This document shows positions 23,909-31,871 of a stretch of DNA of 32,908 nucleotides, in pieces. A program made the translations under genes and the position numbers. The stretch's first letter is position 1; the number at the start of each line of letters is the position of its first letter. The stretch comes from an uncultured Pelagibacteraceae bacterium (GTDB lineage: Bacteria; Pseudomonadota; Alphaproteobacteria; Pelagibacterales; Pelagibacteraceae), in the NCBI GenBank assembly GCA_902533445.1, contig CACALX010000011.1:1-32908 (forward strand). The letters run 5' to 3'. The notes under the pieces are model-generated. The model worked only from the letters and a program-made list of their open reading frames with translations, was not told the DNA's origin and searched no databases.

Positions 23909-24760
23909 ATGAAATTTATTTCTTATTCACATAACGGTGAACATAAATTTGGTATTTTAGATAATGATTTAATTACAGATCTTACAGGAAAAATATCAGG
24001 TGCAACTTCTTTAAAAGATCTAATTTTAAAAAAAGGTATTGCTGAAGCAAAAAAATATGCTAGCACAAATCCTGGTGATTTAAGTGTTAACGATATTGAA
24101 TATTTGCCATTAATACCAAATCCTGGAAAAATTATTTGTGTTGGTTTGAATTATAGTGAGCATGTTAAGGAAACCAATCGAACAGTAGAAGAAAATCCTG
24201 TAATTTTTCATCGTTTCCCAGAAAGTCAAACTGCTCATTTACAATCAATACAAAGACCAATTGCCTCTGATAATTTAGACTTTGAAGGAGAGATGGCTGT
24301 AATTATGGGCGAAGCAGGCAAACATATAAAAACTGAAGATGCTTTAAAACATATAGTTGGTTATTCTTGTTATAATGAAAGCACCATTAGAGATTGGCAG
24401 AGACATACTAGACAATTTGGGATGGGAAAAAATTTTGAGAAGACAGGAAGCTTTGGACCACACATGGTTCTTGCTGAAGACATTAAAGATTACAAAGAGC
24501 TTACTCTTGAAACTAGATTAAACGGTGAAGTCATGCAAAATGCAAAATTAAGCCAATTAATTTTTGATATACCAATATTGATTTCTTATGTTTCAAAAGC
24601 AATGGCTTGGAGAGCTGGAGATGTGTTGGTTACAGGAACTCCTGGAGGTGTTGGATTTAAGAGAAATCCACCTATTTTCATGAAACCAGGAGATAAAGTC
24701 GAGGTGGAAGTGACCCAAATCGGTGTTTTATCTAACACAATAAAAGATGAAATAATCTAA
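23909..24760 (+). CDS. Fumarylacetoacetate hydrolase (FAH) family protein
   Basis: This 283-aa FAH-fold enzyme shows IICVGLNYSEHVKE (about 75-88) and the metal ligands DFEGEMAVIMG (E126, E128). The third ligand block, usually NDxSxRD, reads NESTIRDWQ, so Asp is replaced by Glu157. GDVLVTGTPGGVGFKRNPP near 210-260 is typical. The family includes acylpyruvate hydrolases, 2-keto-4-pentenoate hydratases and decarboxylases acting on ring-cleavage products. Placed with an extradiol dioxygenase and an MhpA-like hydroxylase, it is the best candidate to process the meta-cleavage product. The exact reaction is not fixed by sequence. Confidence 0.9.
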   Translation: MKFISYSHNGEHKFGILDNDLITDLTGKISGATSLKDLILKKGIAEAKKYASTNPGDLSVNDIEYLPLIPNPGKIICVGLNYSEHVKETNRTVEENPVIFHRFPESQTAHLQSIQRPIASDNLDFEGEMAVIMGEAGKHIKTEDALKHIVGYSCYNESTIRDWQRHTRQFGMGKNFEKTGSFGPHMVLAEDIKDYKELTLETRLNGEVMQNAKLSQLIFDIPILISYVSKAMAWRAGDVLVTGTPGGVGFKRNPPIFMKPGDKVEVEVTQIGVLSNTIKDEII

Positions 24761-24797
24761 ATTTCAAGTTACTATTTTAGATTAATTATAAACAACT

Positions 24798-24804
24798 AAG
24801 AGGG
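24798..24804 (+). promoter_or_regulatory. Strong Shine-Dalgarno of dctP
   Basis: AAGAGGG seven bases before the ATG at 24812, the same string as before proteorhodopsin. It fits the need for more binding protein than permease or enzymes. Confidence 0.55.
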
Positions 24805-24811
24805 GTGTTTT

Positions 24812-25822
24812 ATGAAAAAGAAACTTATTGGATTAGTAATTGGATTATTTTCTATAAGTATAGTCAGTGCATCTGCTGCAACTGAACTTAAGCTAGCAAC
24901 TTTTGAACCACCAAAAGCATTTATCGCTAGTAAAATTCTTGCTGGTTGGGCAAAAAAAGTTAATCAATGTTCGGGAACATTAAATGTAAAAATGTATGCT
25001 GGTGGAGTACTAGGAAGTCCTCCTAAGCAGTATGATATCGTAACATCAGGAGTTGCAGATATTTCTTGGACAGTTCTAGGTTATATTGGTGGTCAGTTTC
25101 CATTGAGTTCAGTAATTGAATTACCATTTCTTACAAAATCTTCAAAAGCTGGAACTACTGCTTTGAACACTTTGTTCAATGAAGGATATTTGGATAAAGA
25201 GATGGCAGGAATTAAAGTCATTGGATTACATTCTAATCCTGGATACCAAATACACATGAAAGAAAAAAAAGTGGTTAGACCAGCAGATTTCAAAGGTATG
25301 AAAATGAGAGTACCAAGCAAAATTGCTGGAACAATTTTAAAAACTTTAGGTGCAACAGGAGTTAAAGTTCCTGCTCCAGGAACATCTGAGGCATTAAGCA
25401 AAGGTGTAGTTGATGGAACTCCATTTCCGTATACTGCTGTTGGATCATTTAGATTATTTGACGTAACTAAATATCATACAGAAGTTAATCTAACCAATGC
25501 AACATTTGGTTTAATAATGAATGAAGATAAGTTCAATAGTTTATCAGCAGGAGATCAGGCTTGTATAAACAAATTTAGTGGACATGATTTCGGTGATTGG
25601 GCATCAAGCTTAATTGACAACCAAAATGCTAAGATGAAAACTGAAATCTCAAAAAGAGATGGCCATGAAATCATTATTGCATCAGATGATGTTATTGCTG
25701 AATATAAACAAATATTAGCACCGATTGAATCTGATTGGTTAAAAGAAATGAGTGGCAAAGGTCTTGACGGTGATGCTGTTCTTACAAGAGCAAGAGAGAT
25801 CATCACTTCAATTGAACGTTAA
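24812..25822 (+). CDS. dctP: TRAP transporter substrate-binding protein (DctP)
   Basis: This 336-aa periplasmic protein has an N-terminal signal peptide (MKKKLIGLVIGLFSISIVSASA, cleaved about residue 22). The mature part starts TELKLATFEPPKAFIASKIL and has the DctP features VKMYAGGVLGSPPKQYDIVTSGVADISW and DFKGMKMRVPSKIAG, with the conserved arginine of the ligand-binding MRVP motif that salt-bridges a carboxylate. The ligand is therefore probably an organic acid. Neighbouring genes suggest an aromatic or phenylpropanoid acid. The gene is followed by a strong hairpin at 25838. Confidence 0.95.
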   Translation: MKKKLIGLVIGLFSISIVSASAATELKLATFEPPKAFIASKILAGWAKKVNQCSGTLNVKMYAGGVLGSPPKQYDIVTSGVADISWTVLGYIGGQFPLSSVIELPFLTKSSKAGTTALNTLFNEGYLDKEMAGIKVIGLHSNPGYQIHMKEKKVVRPADFKGMKMRVPSKIAGTILKTLGATGVKVPAPGTSEALSKGVVDGTPFPYTAVGSFRLFDVTKYHTEVNLTNATFGLIMNEDKFNSLSAGDQACINKFSGHDFGDWASSLIDNQNAKMKTEISKRDGHEIIIASDDVIAEYKQILAPIESDWLKEMSGKGLDGDAVLTRAREIITSIER

Positions 25823-25837
25823 AAAGTAAATATTTTT

Positions 25838-25863
25838 ATGAGCCCACATTAGAGTGGGCTCAT
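25838..25863 (+). terminator. Strong hairpin after dctP without a U-tract
   Basis: The perfect 10-bp stem ATGAGCCCAC / GTGGGCTCAT with loop ATTAGA lies 15 bp after the dctP stop and 20 bp before the dioxygenase start. No run of T follows (GTAATTTAAGG), so it is more likely a 3'-end stabiliser or partial attenuator that raises dctP over downstream genes than a full terminator. Confidence 0.65.
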
Positions 25864-25883
25864 GTAATTTAAGGAATTTTCAA

Positions 25884-26858
25884 ATGGCCATAACAGCTCT
25901 AAGCTACATTGGAGTAAATTCAGATAAATTTGAAGACTGGTCTGACTACAGTCAAAAAAATTTAGGAATGCAGTTAGTTGATAGAGGTAAAGACATTCTG
26001 TCTTTTAGAATGGATGATCAAAAACAGCGTTTAACAATAACTGGAGATAAAGGTGATAATCTTGGATTTATGGGTTGGGAAGTTGAAAATAAAGAAGACT
26101 TGGAGTTGTTTGCAACAAAACTAGAAAAAAATAACATTGAGGTAAATCAAGGGAAAAATTCGTTTGCAGACAAGAGGTTTGTTGAAGATTTAATTTATTT
26201 TAATGACCCACAAGGTAATAGAGTTGAATTAGTTTATAAACCAATGAACGATACTGATCCATTCAAACCAGGTCGTCCAATTTCAGGATTTAAAACTGGT
26301 GCATTAGGGATGGGTCATGCAGTTATTCATGTAAAAAAAATTGATGACTTGATCCCATTTTATACTGAAGTTTTAGGTTTTAAAATTAGTGACTACAGCC
26401 ACACACCTATTTCTTTATGTTTTTTTCATGTTAATGGAAGACACCATAGTTTAGCATTATTCGGATCTGGTAGAACAGGATTTCATCATTTTATGGTTGA
26501 ATACAATAGCCTTGATGATGTTGGTCAAGGATACGATTTATTGCAATATGAAGATAATAAAATTGCTTACACTTTAGGTAGACATACTAATGATTATATG
26601 ACTTCATTTTATTCAATAACACCATCAGGTTTTTTTATTGAAAATGGATGGGGTGGAAGAATTATTGATCCAAAAACATGGAAACCTATTGAAACTTTTG
26701 AAGGACCAAGTTTTTGGGGCCATGAAAGACTATATTTGCCAGATGAAGAAAGAATGAAATTTAGAAACAAAAGATTAGAAACTGCTTCAGAAGGAAAACA
26801 AGCACCACTTTTTATTGATTGCCCTTGGTTATATTCAAATACTATAAACAAAAAATAA
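25884..26858 (+). CDS. Type I extradiol ring-cleavage dioxygenase (VOC superfamily)
   Basis: The start chosen is ATG 25884 (MAITALSYIG), with AAGGA nine bases upstream; a GTG at 25854 would begin inside the dctP hairpin. The 324-aa product has two VOC domains (about 1-120 and 140-265). The C-terminal domain has the iron ligands H145 (GMGHAVIHV), H202 (FHHFMVE) and E253 (FFIENGWGG), and the catalytic NGRHHSL (H188), GRHTND (H234) and SFY (Y243), matching BphC/HsaC-type catechol 2,3-dioxygenases. It should cleave a catechol beside the hydroxyls. It lies just before an MhpA-like hydroxylase that could make that catechol. Confidence 0.9.
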   Translation: MAITALSYIGVNSDKFEDWSDYSQKNLGMQLVDRGKDILSFRMDDQKQRLTITGDKGDNLGFMGWEVENKEDLELFATKLEKNNIEVNQGKNSFADKRFVEDLIYFNDPQGNRVELVYKPMNDTDPFKPGRPISGFKTGALGMGHAVIHVKKIDDLIPFYTEVLGFKISDYSHTPISLCFFHVNGRHHSLALFGSGRTGFHHFMVEYNSLDDVGQGYDLLQYEDNKIAYTLGRHTNDYMTSFYSITPSGFFIENGWGGRIIDPKTWKPIETFEGPSFWGHERLYLPDEERMKFRNKRLETASEGKQAPLFIDCPWLYSNTINKK

Positions 26859-26876
26859 CAGGATTATTATTTGTAA

Positions 26877-28181
26877 ATGAAAAAGTATGATGTTGTAATT
26901 GTAGGTTTTGGTCCAACTGGTGGAACTTTAGCAAATTTATTAGCTCTGCATGGTTTTTCAATTTTAGTTTTGGAAAAAGAAAAAAGTTTTTATCCATTAC
27001 CGAGAGCTGTGCATTTTGATGATGAAGTAATGAGAGTGTTTGAAACAATTGGTATAACAAATACTTTTTTAAAACACACAATAATTAATAGGGGAACAAA
27101 ATTTGTAGACAAAAAAAATAGAGTGATTTTAGATTGGCCAAGACCAAGAGAAATCACAGACAATGGATGGTATCCTAGTTATAGATTTAACCAACCTGAC
27201 TTAGAGAGAGAACTTAGAAAAAAACTAAAGTCTTACAAAAAAGTTGAAATTAAACAAAGTTCGAATGTTAAAAAAATCATAAATAAAAAAAATGAAGTAG
27301 GTATTGTATTTGAAGACATTAATTCAAAAAAAATATTTAATATAAAATCAAAATATTTAATTGGTTGTGATGGCGCTAATTCAATAACAAGATCACAAAT
27401 GAAATCAAAAATGAATAATCTTGGTTTTACTCAAAAATGGGCTGTAATAGATTTAATACTAACTAGAGAAAAGAAAAATTTACCAGATAGAACTATCCAA
27501 TATTCAAATCCTGCAAGACCCGCTACTTATTGTAGAAATGTAGGTAAAAGAAGAAGATGGGAGTTTGCAATTAAAAAAACTGAAAAAATAGAAACCATTC
27601 TTTCTGATAAGTATATTTGGAATTTTTTAAAACCCTGGCTTAAAAAAAATGAAGCTAAAATGGAAAGGAAAACTATTTATACATTCCAATCTGCATTAGC
27701 TAAAAGTTGGAAGAAAGGCAGAATTTTTTTAGCTGGAGATGCTGCTCATTTAATGCCACCATTTATGGGTCAAGGAATGTGTGCTGGTATCAGAGATGTT
27801 TCAAATCTTGCATGGAAGATTTCACATTGTTTAAAGAATGAACATAATGATAAGCTTTTAAATACCTACCAATCTGAAAGATCTTTAAATGTTAAAGAGT
27901 ACATAGAAACTACGATGCGTATGGGAGAATTTGTAAATGCAGTAGGAAAGTCCCCGATAACTAATAATATTTCTGCAGATAGCAAAGGTAGAAAAAGTAT
28001 GAAATCAATAAAACCTAGACTTGGACATGGCTTAGGCGATTTAAAAGATAAGTTTCGAGGAAAAATTTTTCCACAATTTATAATTAAGAAAAATAAAAAA
28101 TTAGATGAAAAGTTTTCTTTAAAACCTGCTTTAATTATATCTGATGAAATAAAAAAAATATATCTTCAAAAATTAAATTAA
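26877..28181 (+). CDS. MhpA-like FAD-dependent aromatic hydroxylase, main reading frame
   Basis: This 434-aa flavoprotein monooxygenase has the FAD Rossmann motif VIVGFGPTGGTLANLL (8-23), the aromatic-hydroxylase motif YLIGCDGANSITR (about 160-172) and the second FAD motif FLAGDAAHLMPPFMGQGMCAGIRDVSNLAWK (about 281-311). PRAVHFDDEVMRVFETIG near residue 42 is typical of 3-(3-hydroxyphenyl)propionate hydroxylase relatives. It would insert a hydroxyl ortho to an existing phenol group. The frame stops early: the family's C-terminal domain is found in the -1 frame to 28336 (about 486 aa in total if joined). The shift must lie within 28148-28178, where there is an A8 run. Confidence 0.87.
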   Translation: MKKYDVVIVGFGPTGGTLANLLALHGFSILVLEKEKSFYPLPRAVHFDDEVMRVFETIGITNTFLKHTIINRGTKFVDKKNRVILDWPRPREITDNGWYPSYRFNQPDLERELRKKLKSYKKVEIKQSSNVKKIINKKNEVGIVFEDINSKKIFNIKSKYLIGCDGANSITRSQMKSKMNNLGFTQKWAVIDLILTREKKNLPDRTIQYSNPARPATYCRNVGKRRRWEFAIKKTEKIETILSDKYIWNFLKPWLKKNEAKMERKTIYTFQSALAKSWKKGRIFLAGDAAHLMPPFMGQGMCAGIRDVSNLAWKISHCLKNEHNDKLLNTYQSERSLNVKEYIETTMRMGEFVNAVGKSPITNNISADSKGRKSMKSIKPRLGHGLGDLKDKFRGKIFPQFIIKKNKKLDEKFSLKPALIISDEIKKIYLQKLN

Positions 28182-28336
28182 TTAAATCAAAAAATATTAA
28201 AAACTTAGAACTCTTTTTTAAGGAACATAACTGTAAAGCTATTATAGTGAGACCAGATAGATTTATTCTCTCTTCATGTACATCGGTTAAAAATTTTAAT
28301 TCTTATTTAAATAAGAATTTATCTTTATTAGCTTAA
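28148..28336 (+). pseudogene. Frame-shifted C-terminus of the MhpA-like hydroxylase
   Basis: The -1 frame relative to 26877-28181 opens after TGA at 28145 and runs to TAA 28334-28336. It encodes KNLELFFKEHNCKAIIVRP followed by DRFILSSCTSV, the thioredoxin-like C-terminal block of FAD hydroxylases (family pattern VRPDRYVLG). No plausible start or ribosome binding site exists in this frame, so it is a displaced exon-like tail. It could arise by a lost A in the A8 run at 28151-28158, by a sequencing or assembly error, or be read by slippage at A-AAA-AAA. It overlaps the convergent BKACE gene by nine bases, a normal spacing for this genome. Confidence 0.8.
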
Positions 28337-29113
28337 TTTAAATAATTTATTTATTGCATCAACTTTCATATGATTATCAGATGCAATTTCACCATTAGGC
28401 ATGAATAATGAATTTTCAAATCCAACTCTAATTTTACCTCCAAGACTTACAGCTTTTTCTAGGCAGCTCATTTCTTCTTTTCCAAAGGCACATATTGACC
28501 AATCAAGTTTTATATTTTGCTCTTCCATTTTTTTTATAAATAAAGAAATATTTTCTGGATAACTTATTCTTCCGCTATAATGACCAATAACAAATAAACA
28601 CCAAGCACCATTAATTTGAATTTCTGCTTTATTAAATAAATTGATTAATAAATCTATATCTTCAGGCTGATAAAGTATGTGTTGAATTTTTGTACCTGCT
28701 TCAGTTAGATATTTATAAAGCTTAATATCTTCATTTTCTGGATTTCTTGAAGGGATTAATTCCGATGTTCCAATTGATGCCCCCGGTGGTGTTACATCAT
28801 ATGCAAGCTTTCTCATATCAGCCGGAGAGTATTTTCCAACTGCTTCAGTAGTAACTTGTATATGCATGTTTGGTACCTGATGCTCTAATTCGTTTAACGC
28901 TTCTTTATAAAGTCCAGCATCCAAAACGTGTTGTCCTTCCTTATCTCTAACATGCAAATGTATTGCACCAGCGCCAGCTTCGTAACAAGATTTTGCTGTT
29001 GCAACTGTCTCGCTAATTGTCAAAGGAACAGCTGGATGATCTTTTTTTATTTTTCTAGCACCATTTGGAGCTACCATTAACTTTGGTAATTTTTCTGGTT
29101 GATAAAAAGTCAT
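28328..29113 (-). CDS. Beta-keto acid cleavage enzyme (BKACE, DUF849)
   Basis: This 261-aa TIM-barrel protein has the BKACE zinc motif AIHLHVRDKEG (H52, H54) near the N-terminus, VTTEAVGKYSPADMR, PPGASIGTSELIPS and the C-terminal GGKIRVGFENSLF (zinc-ligand region). The family condenses a beta-keto acid with acetyl-CoA to give an acyl-CoA and acetoacetate, as first seen for 3-keto-5-aminohexanoate cleavage. The substrate cannot be read here. It faces the aromatic gene run and may process a downstream keto acid, or act in carnitine-like catabolism. Confidence 0.88.
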   Translation of the reverse strand: MTFYQPEKLPKLMVAPNGARKIKKDHPAVPLTISETVATAKSCYEAGAGAIHLHVRDKEGQHVLDAGLYKEALNELEHQVPNMHIQVTTEAVGKYSPADMRKLAYDVTPPGASIGTSELIPSRNPENEDIKLYKYLTEAGTKIQHILYQPEDIDLLINLFNKAEIQINGAWCLFVIGHYSGRISYPENISLFIKKMEEQNIKLDWSICAFGKEEMSCLEKAVSLGGKIRVGFENSLFMPNGEIASDNHMKVDAINKLFKLS

Positions 29114-29161
29114 TTTACAAAAACAGTTTATTGTAATTTTATTGTAAAAAAAATTTATTTT

Positions 29162-30439
29162 TTAAGCTCTAATCGTTGGTAAACAATAGAAATCAGCCGT
29201 ATCAATTTTAGAAGAATACTGTCTTCGCATATTCCACTTTTTATGAACACCTGCACTTGCAACACTTAAAGTTGATCTTCCATATCGATGATTAGTATTA
29301 TCAATTGATCTCATTAAGCTATTTATTTTTTCATCCTTTTCAGAAGTAAATAAATTTGTTTTATCACTTGCATTCGATAATCCTGTAAGCATGACACCTG
29401 CTTTTTGATAACGATATCCATTTTTAAATATACTCTCTAATATTGAAACTGCAGTTTTAACAATTTCAATACTATTGTTTGTTGCAATAGGAAAATCAAC
29501 TGTCTTTGCATTTGAATAATAACCAAAGTTTCTATGAAAAGGGCTAGTTCTAACAAACACTGTAATTGCTTTTGCAACCAAAGACTCTGATCTAATTTTT
29601 TCAGATGCGTTTAAACAATAATTTGCAACTGCTTCTTTTAATTCTTGAAACGTTTCAATTCTCTTTCCAAATGATCTTGAAACCACACAACTCTTTCTTT
29701 TAGTAGTAGTTGTTTCTAAATCAATACAAGGGATACCTCTAAGCTCCATTGCTGTTCTTGAACTTAAAACATTGGAACTTTTCTTAATCCATGTATTAGA
29801 TTTATTCTTAAGTTGCTTTGCATTATAAATTCCATGCTTTTGATAAAATTTAGTTAGTTGTCTTCCAACACCCCAGACATCATTAATTTCAACTTTTTCT
29901 AAAATAGGATCTAAATTATCTATTCCAATTAAATTTGTAACACCTGATTGTTTTTTCTTTGCAATATGATTTGCAACTTTACTTAATGTTTTTGTTTTTG
30001 CGATCCCAATACTAGTTGGAATACCAGTCCATTGCAAAACAGTTTCTCTAATTTCTTTTCCAACTTTTTCTATATCCTGATCTTTAAAGTTTGATAAATC
30101 TAAAAACGCTTCATCAATTGAGTAAACTTCTATTTCTGAATTAAATCTTTTAAGAGTTCGCATTACTCTTCTGGATAAATCTCCATATAAAGAATAGTTT
30201 GACGAAAAAACATTTACATTATTTTTAACAATAATATCTTTTGCTTTAAAATAAGGTTCTCCCATTTTAATTCCTAAGGCTTTTGCTTCATTGGATCTTG
30301 AAATGATACAGCCATCATTATTAGATAAAACGACAACAGGTTTTTTTCTTATTTTAGGATTGAATAATCTTTCACAAGAAACATAAAAAGAATTGCAATC
30401 AACCAGTGCTATTTTTTTAGTATACTGAGTGGATGACAT
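29162..30439 (-). CDS. umuC: DNA polymerase V catalytic subunit UmuC
   Basis: This 425-aa Y-family translesion polymerase has the palm motifs ALVDCNSFYVSCERL (D14) and EVYSIDEAFLDLS (D109, E110), NNDGCIISRSNEAKALGIKMG, and the helix-hairpin-helix ISVG-like region WTGIPTSIGIAKTKTLSKVANHIAK. A clamp-binding-like KTNLF is near residue 370. Length matches E. coli UmuC. It overlaps umuD by 23 bases and so is translated with it. Transcription should be SOS-induced from the LexA box at 30813. Confidence 0.96.
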   Translation of the reverse strand: MSSTQYTKKIALVDCNSFYVSCERLFNPKIRKKPVVVLSNNDGCIISRSNEAKALGIKMGEPYFKAKDIIVKNNVNVFSSNYSLYGDLSRRVMRTLKRFNSEIEVYSIDEAFLDLSNFKDQDIEKVGKEIRETVLQWTGIPTSIGIAKTKTLSKVANHIAKKKQSGVTNLIGIDNLDPILEKVEINDVWGVGRQLTKFYQKHGIYNAKQLKNKSNTWIKKSSNVLSSRTAMELRGIPCIDLETTTTKRKSCVVSRSFGKRIETFQELKEAVANYCLNASEKIRSESLVAKAITVFVRTSPFHRNFGYYSNAKTVDFPIATNNSIEIVKTAVSILESIFKNGYRYQKAGVMLTGLSNASDKTNLFTSEKDEKINSLMRSIDNTNHRYGRSTLSVASAGVHKKWNMRRQYSSKIDTADFYCLPTIRA

Positions 30440-30812
30440 AAGTAACTACTCCCCAAATAAAAACATCTTGTTCTTCATTAATTAAAATTCTGTCAGAAAA
30501 CTCTTTAGAACCAGAAGTTAAAAATTTTTTATCTCTTTCTTGAACTAAAGTTTTAACCACAAGCTCATCATGAACATTTGCAATCACAGTTGAAAAATTT
30601 TTTGGTTTTAAACTTTTATCGACAACTAATAAATCTCCATCATTAATCCCAACATCGACCATGGATTTACCTTGAACTCTGATGATGAAAGTAGCTGGAA
30701 CATTTCTTATTAAATGTATGTTTAGATCGATATCTTCTTCGATATAATCTGTTGCAGGAGAAGGAAAACCAGCGCCTGCTTTATGTAGATAATATGGGAT
30801 TGTTAGCTTCAT
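30417..30812 (-). CDS. umuD: SOS mutagenesis protein UmuD (S24 peptidase)
   Basis: This 131-aa LexA-like self-cleaving protein has AGAGFPSPATDYIEEDIDLN, with an Ala14-Gly15 pair at the place where E. coli UmuD is cut (Cys-Gly). The Ser-Lys dyad is S50 in VQGKSMVD and K87 in ELVVKTL. After RecA-stimulated cleavage UmuD' would join UmuC as Pol V. ATG 30812 is directly next to a LexA box, so the mRNA may be leaderless or nearly so. Confidence 0.94.
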   Translation of the reverse strand: MKLTIPYYLHKAGAGFPSPATDYIEEDIDLNIHLIRNVPATFIIRVQGKSMVDVGINDGDLLVVDKSLKPKNFSTVIANVHDELVVKTLVQERDKKFLTSGSKEFSDRILINEEQDVFIWGVVTYVIHSVY

Positions 30813-30827
30813 GTTCTTGTTTTGTTC
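30813..30827. promoter_or_regulatory. LexA (SOS) box GTTC-N7-GTTC of umuDC
   Basis: GTTCTTGTTTTGTTC is a perfect match to the alphaproteobacterial LexA consensus GTTC-N7-GTTC. It touches the umuD start codon, which places the repressor over the transcription start region. In gene direction it reads GAAC-N7-GAAC. It supports both SOS control and the alphaproteobacterial origin. Confidence 0.85.
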
Positions 30828-30935
30828 TAATTTATAGACTATTTATGAAATACACTCAAGAGGTTGTATTTTGAGTCCGTAATTGAATCAAAAAGGAATC
30901 AAAACGTGAACATCTATAAATAAATGAAGTGGACT

Positions 30936-30944
30936 TGTGGATAA
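30936..30944 (-). promoter_or_regulatory. DnaA-box-like TTATCCACA
   Basis: TGTGGATAA on the plus strand is the complement of the consensus DnaA box. With flanking bases it shares the 13-mer ATACTTATCCACA with the guaC promoter site (18571-18583). It sits in the 282-bp region between umuD and the VOC gene. That region otherwise shows short inverted repeats (ACTCAA/TTGAGT at 30854-30876) but no gene. Confidence 0.35.
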
Positions 30945-31094
30945 GTATCACTACATGTAGTTCAAATCTAAGAATTTATAAATTTGGTCATTATTAGATA
31001 TACTAGAAATTGTACTAGCTATTGCACTTAGAGTAGATGAAATAAGCAAAATAATAAAAAAAACGAAGATAAAAAATATTAAAATAAGAAAAGT

Positions 31095-31478
31095 ATGAGT
31101 ATTTTAGATTTTGTAATGGTTGGTTCTAATGATTATAAAAAATCAAGTGAAATGTATGATGCAGTTTTTGAACCTTTAAAATTGAAAAAAATACTAACAA
31201 CTGAAAAATACATTGGTTATGCACATTCAAGTAAACCTGAAAAAGTTATATTTTACATAACCAATCCAGTGAATGGTAAGCCAGCTACTTTTGGAAATGG
31301 GTCTCAAGTAACTTTGTTGGCAGATTCAAAAGAGGCAGTAGAGAAATTTTATGAGATTGCAATATCCAAGGGAGCAACTGATGAAGGGGGACCTGGAATA
31401 AGAAGTGATGGAAACTATTATGCTTACGTCAGAGATCTAGACGGAAATAAGATTGCAGCAAAAAATATTTTAACTTAA
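31095..31478 (+). CDS. VOC/glyoxalase-fold small protein
   Basis: This 127-aa single-domain VOC protein begins MSILDFVMVGSNDYKKSSEMYDAVFEPLKLKK, with SNDYKKSSEMYDAVF as the family's first helix and YYAYVRDLDGNKIAA as its last strand. It is usually a metal enzyme or a binding or resistance protein; the usual first His ligand position reads Met (FVMVG), so it may not be a classical glyoxalase. It is followed by a GFA gene 13 bp downstream, and the two are likely co-transcribed. Confidence 0.82.
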   Translation: MSILDFVMVGSNDYKKSSEMYDAVFEPLKLKKILTTEKYIGYAHSSKPEKVIFYITNPVNGKPATFGNGSQVTLLADSKEAVEKFYEIAISKGATDEGGPGIRSDGNYYAYVRDLDGNKIAAKNILT

Positions 31479-31491
31479 ATTAAGGAGATAT

Positions 31492-31854
31492 ATGAAATTA
31501 AGTTGTCATTGTGGATCTGTAGAAGCTGAAATTAACTCTACAGTTAATGAATTAGCAAAGATTGTTAGATGTAATTGTTCAATTTGCAAAAGAAAAAATG
31601 CAACAATGGGTATGGTTAAAAATGAAGATTTTAAGGTTACAAAAGGTGAAGGTAAATTAAAACTTTATCAATATCATACAAAAGTCGCTAATCATTATTT
31701 TTGTACTGAGTGTGGAATTTACACTCATCATAATCCAAGAAGCAATCCTGCAATGACAGGATTTAATTTAGGATGTGTTGATGAAGTTAAAGCTGAAGAT
31801 ATTAAAGATGTAGCCCAATTCGATGGTCTTAATCATCCTATGGACCAAAAATAA
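31492..31854 (+). CDS. GFA family zinc protein, short form
   Basis: This 120-aa protein has the GFA zinc pattern CHC (C5, C7), CNCSIC (C27, C29, C32) and CTEC (C71, C74) with the following GIYTHHNPRSNP. AAGGAG at 31482-31487 gives a good ribosome binding site. The enzymatic role of such proteins is generally unknown. It shares the fold, but little close sequence, with the 148-aa GFA protein at 21568. Confidence 0.86.
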   Translation: MKLSCHCGSVEAEINSTVNELAKIVRCNCSICKRKNATMGMVKNEDFKVTKGEGKLKLYQYHTKVANHYFCTECGIYTHHNPRSNPAMTGFNLGCVDEVKAEDIKDVAQFDGLNHPMDQK

Positions 31855-31871
31855 CAATAAGTACAAGTACA

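Noticed and set aside
25854-25883. GTG start of the dioxygenase
   Set aside because: It would begin in the 3' arm of the dctP hairpin; ATG 25884 has a ribosome site and starts the conserved domain.
30841-31094. Origin of replication near the DnaA-like box
   Set aside because: Only one box is seen, with no cluster and no dnaA, dnaN or parAB nearby.
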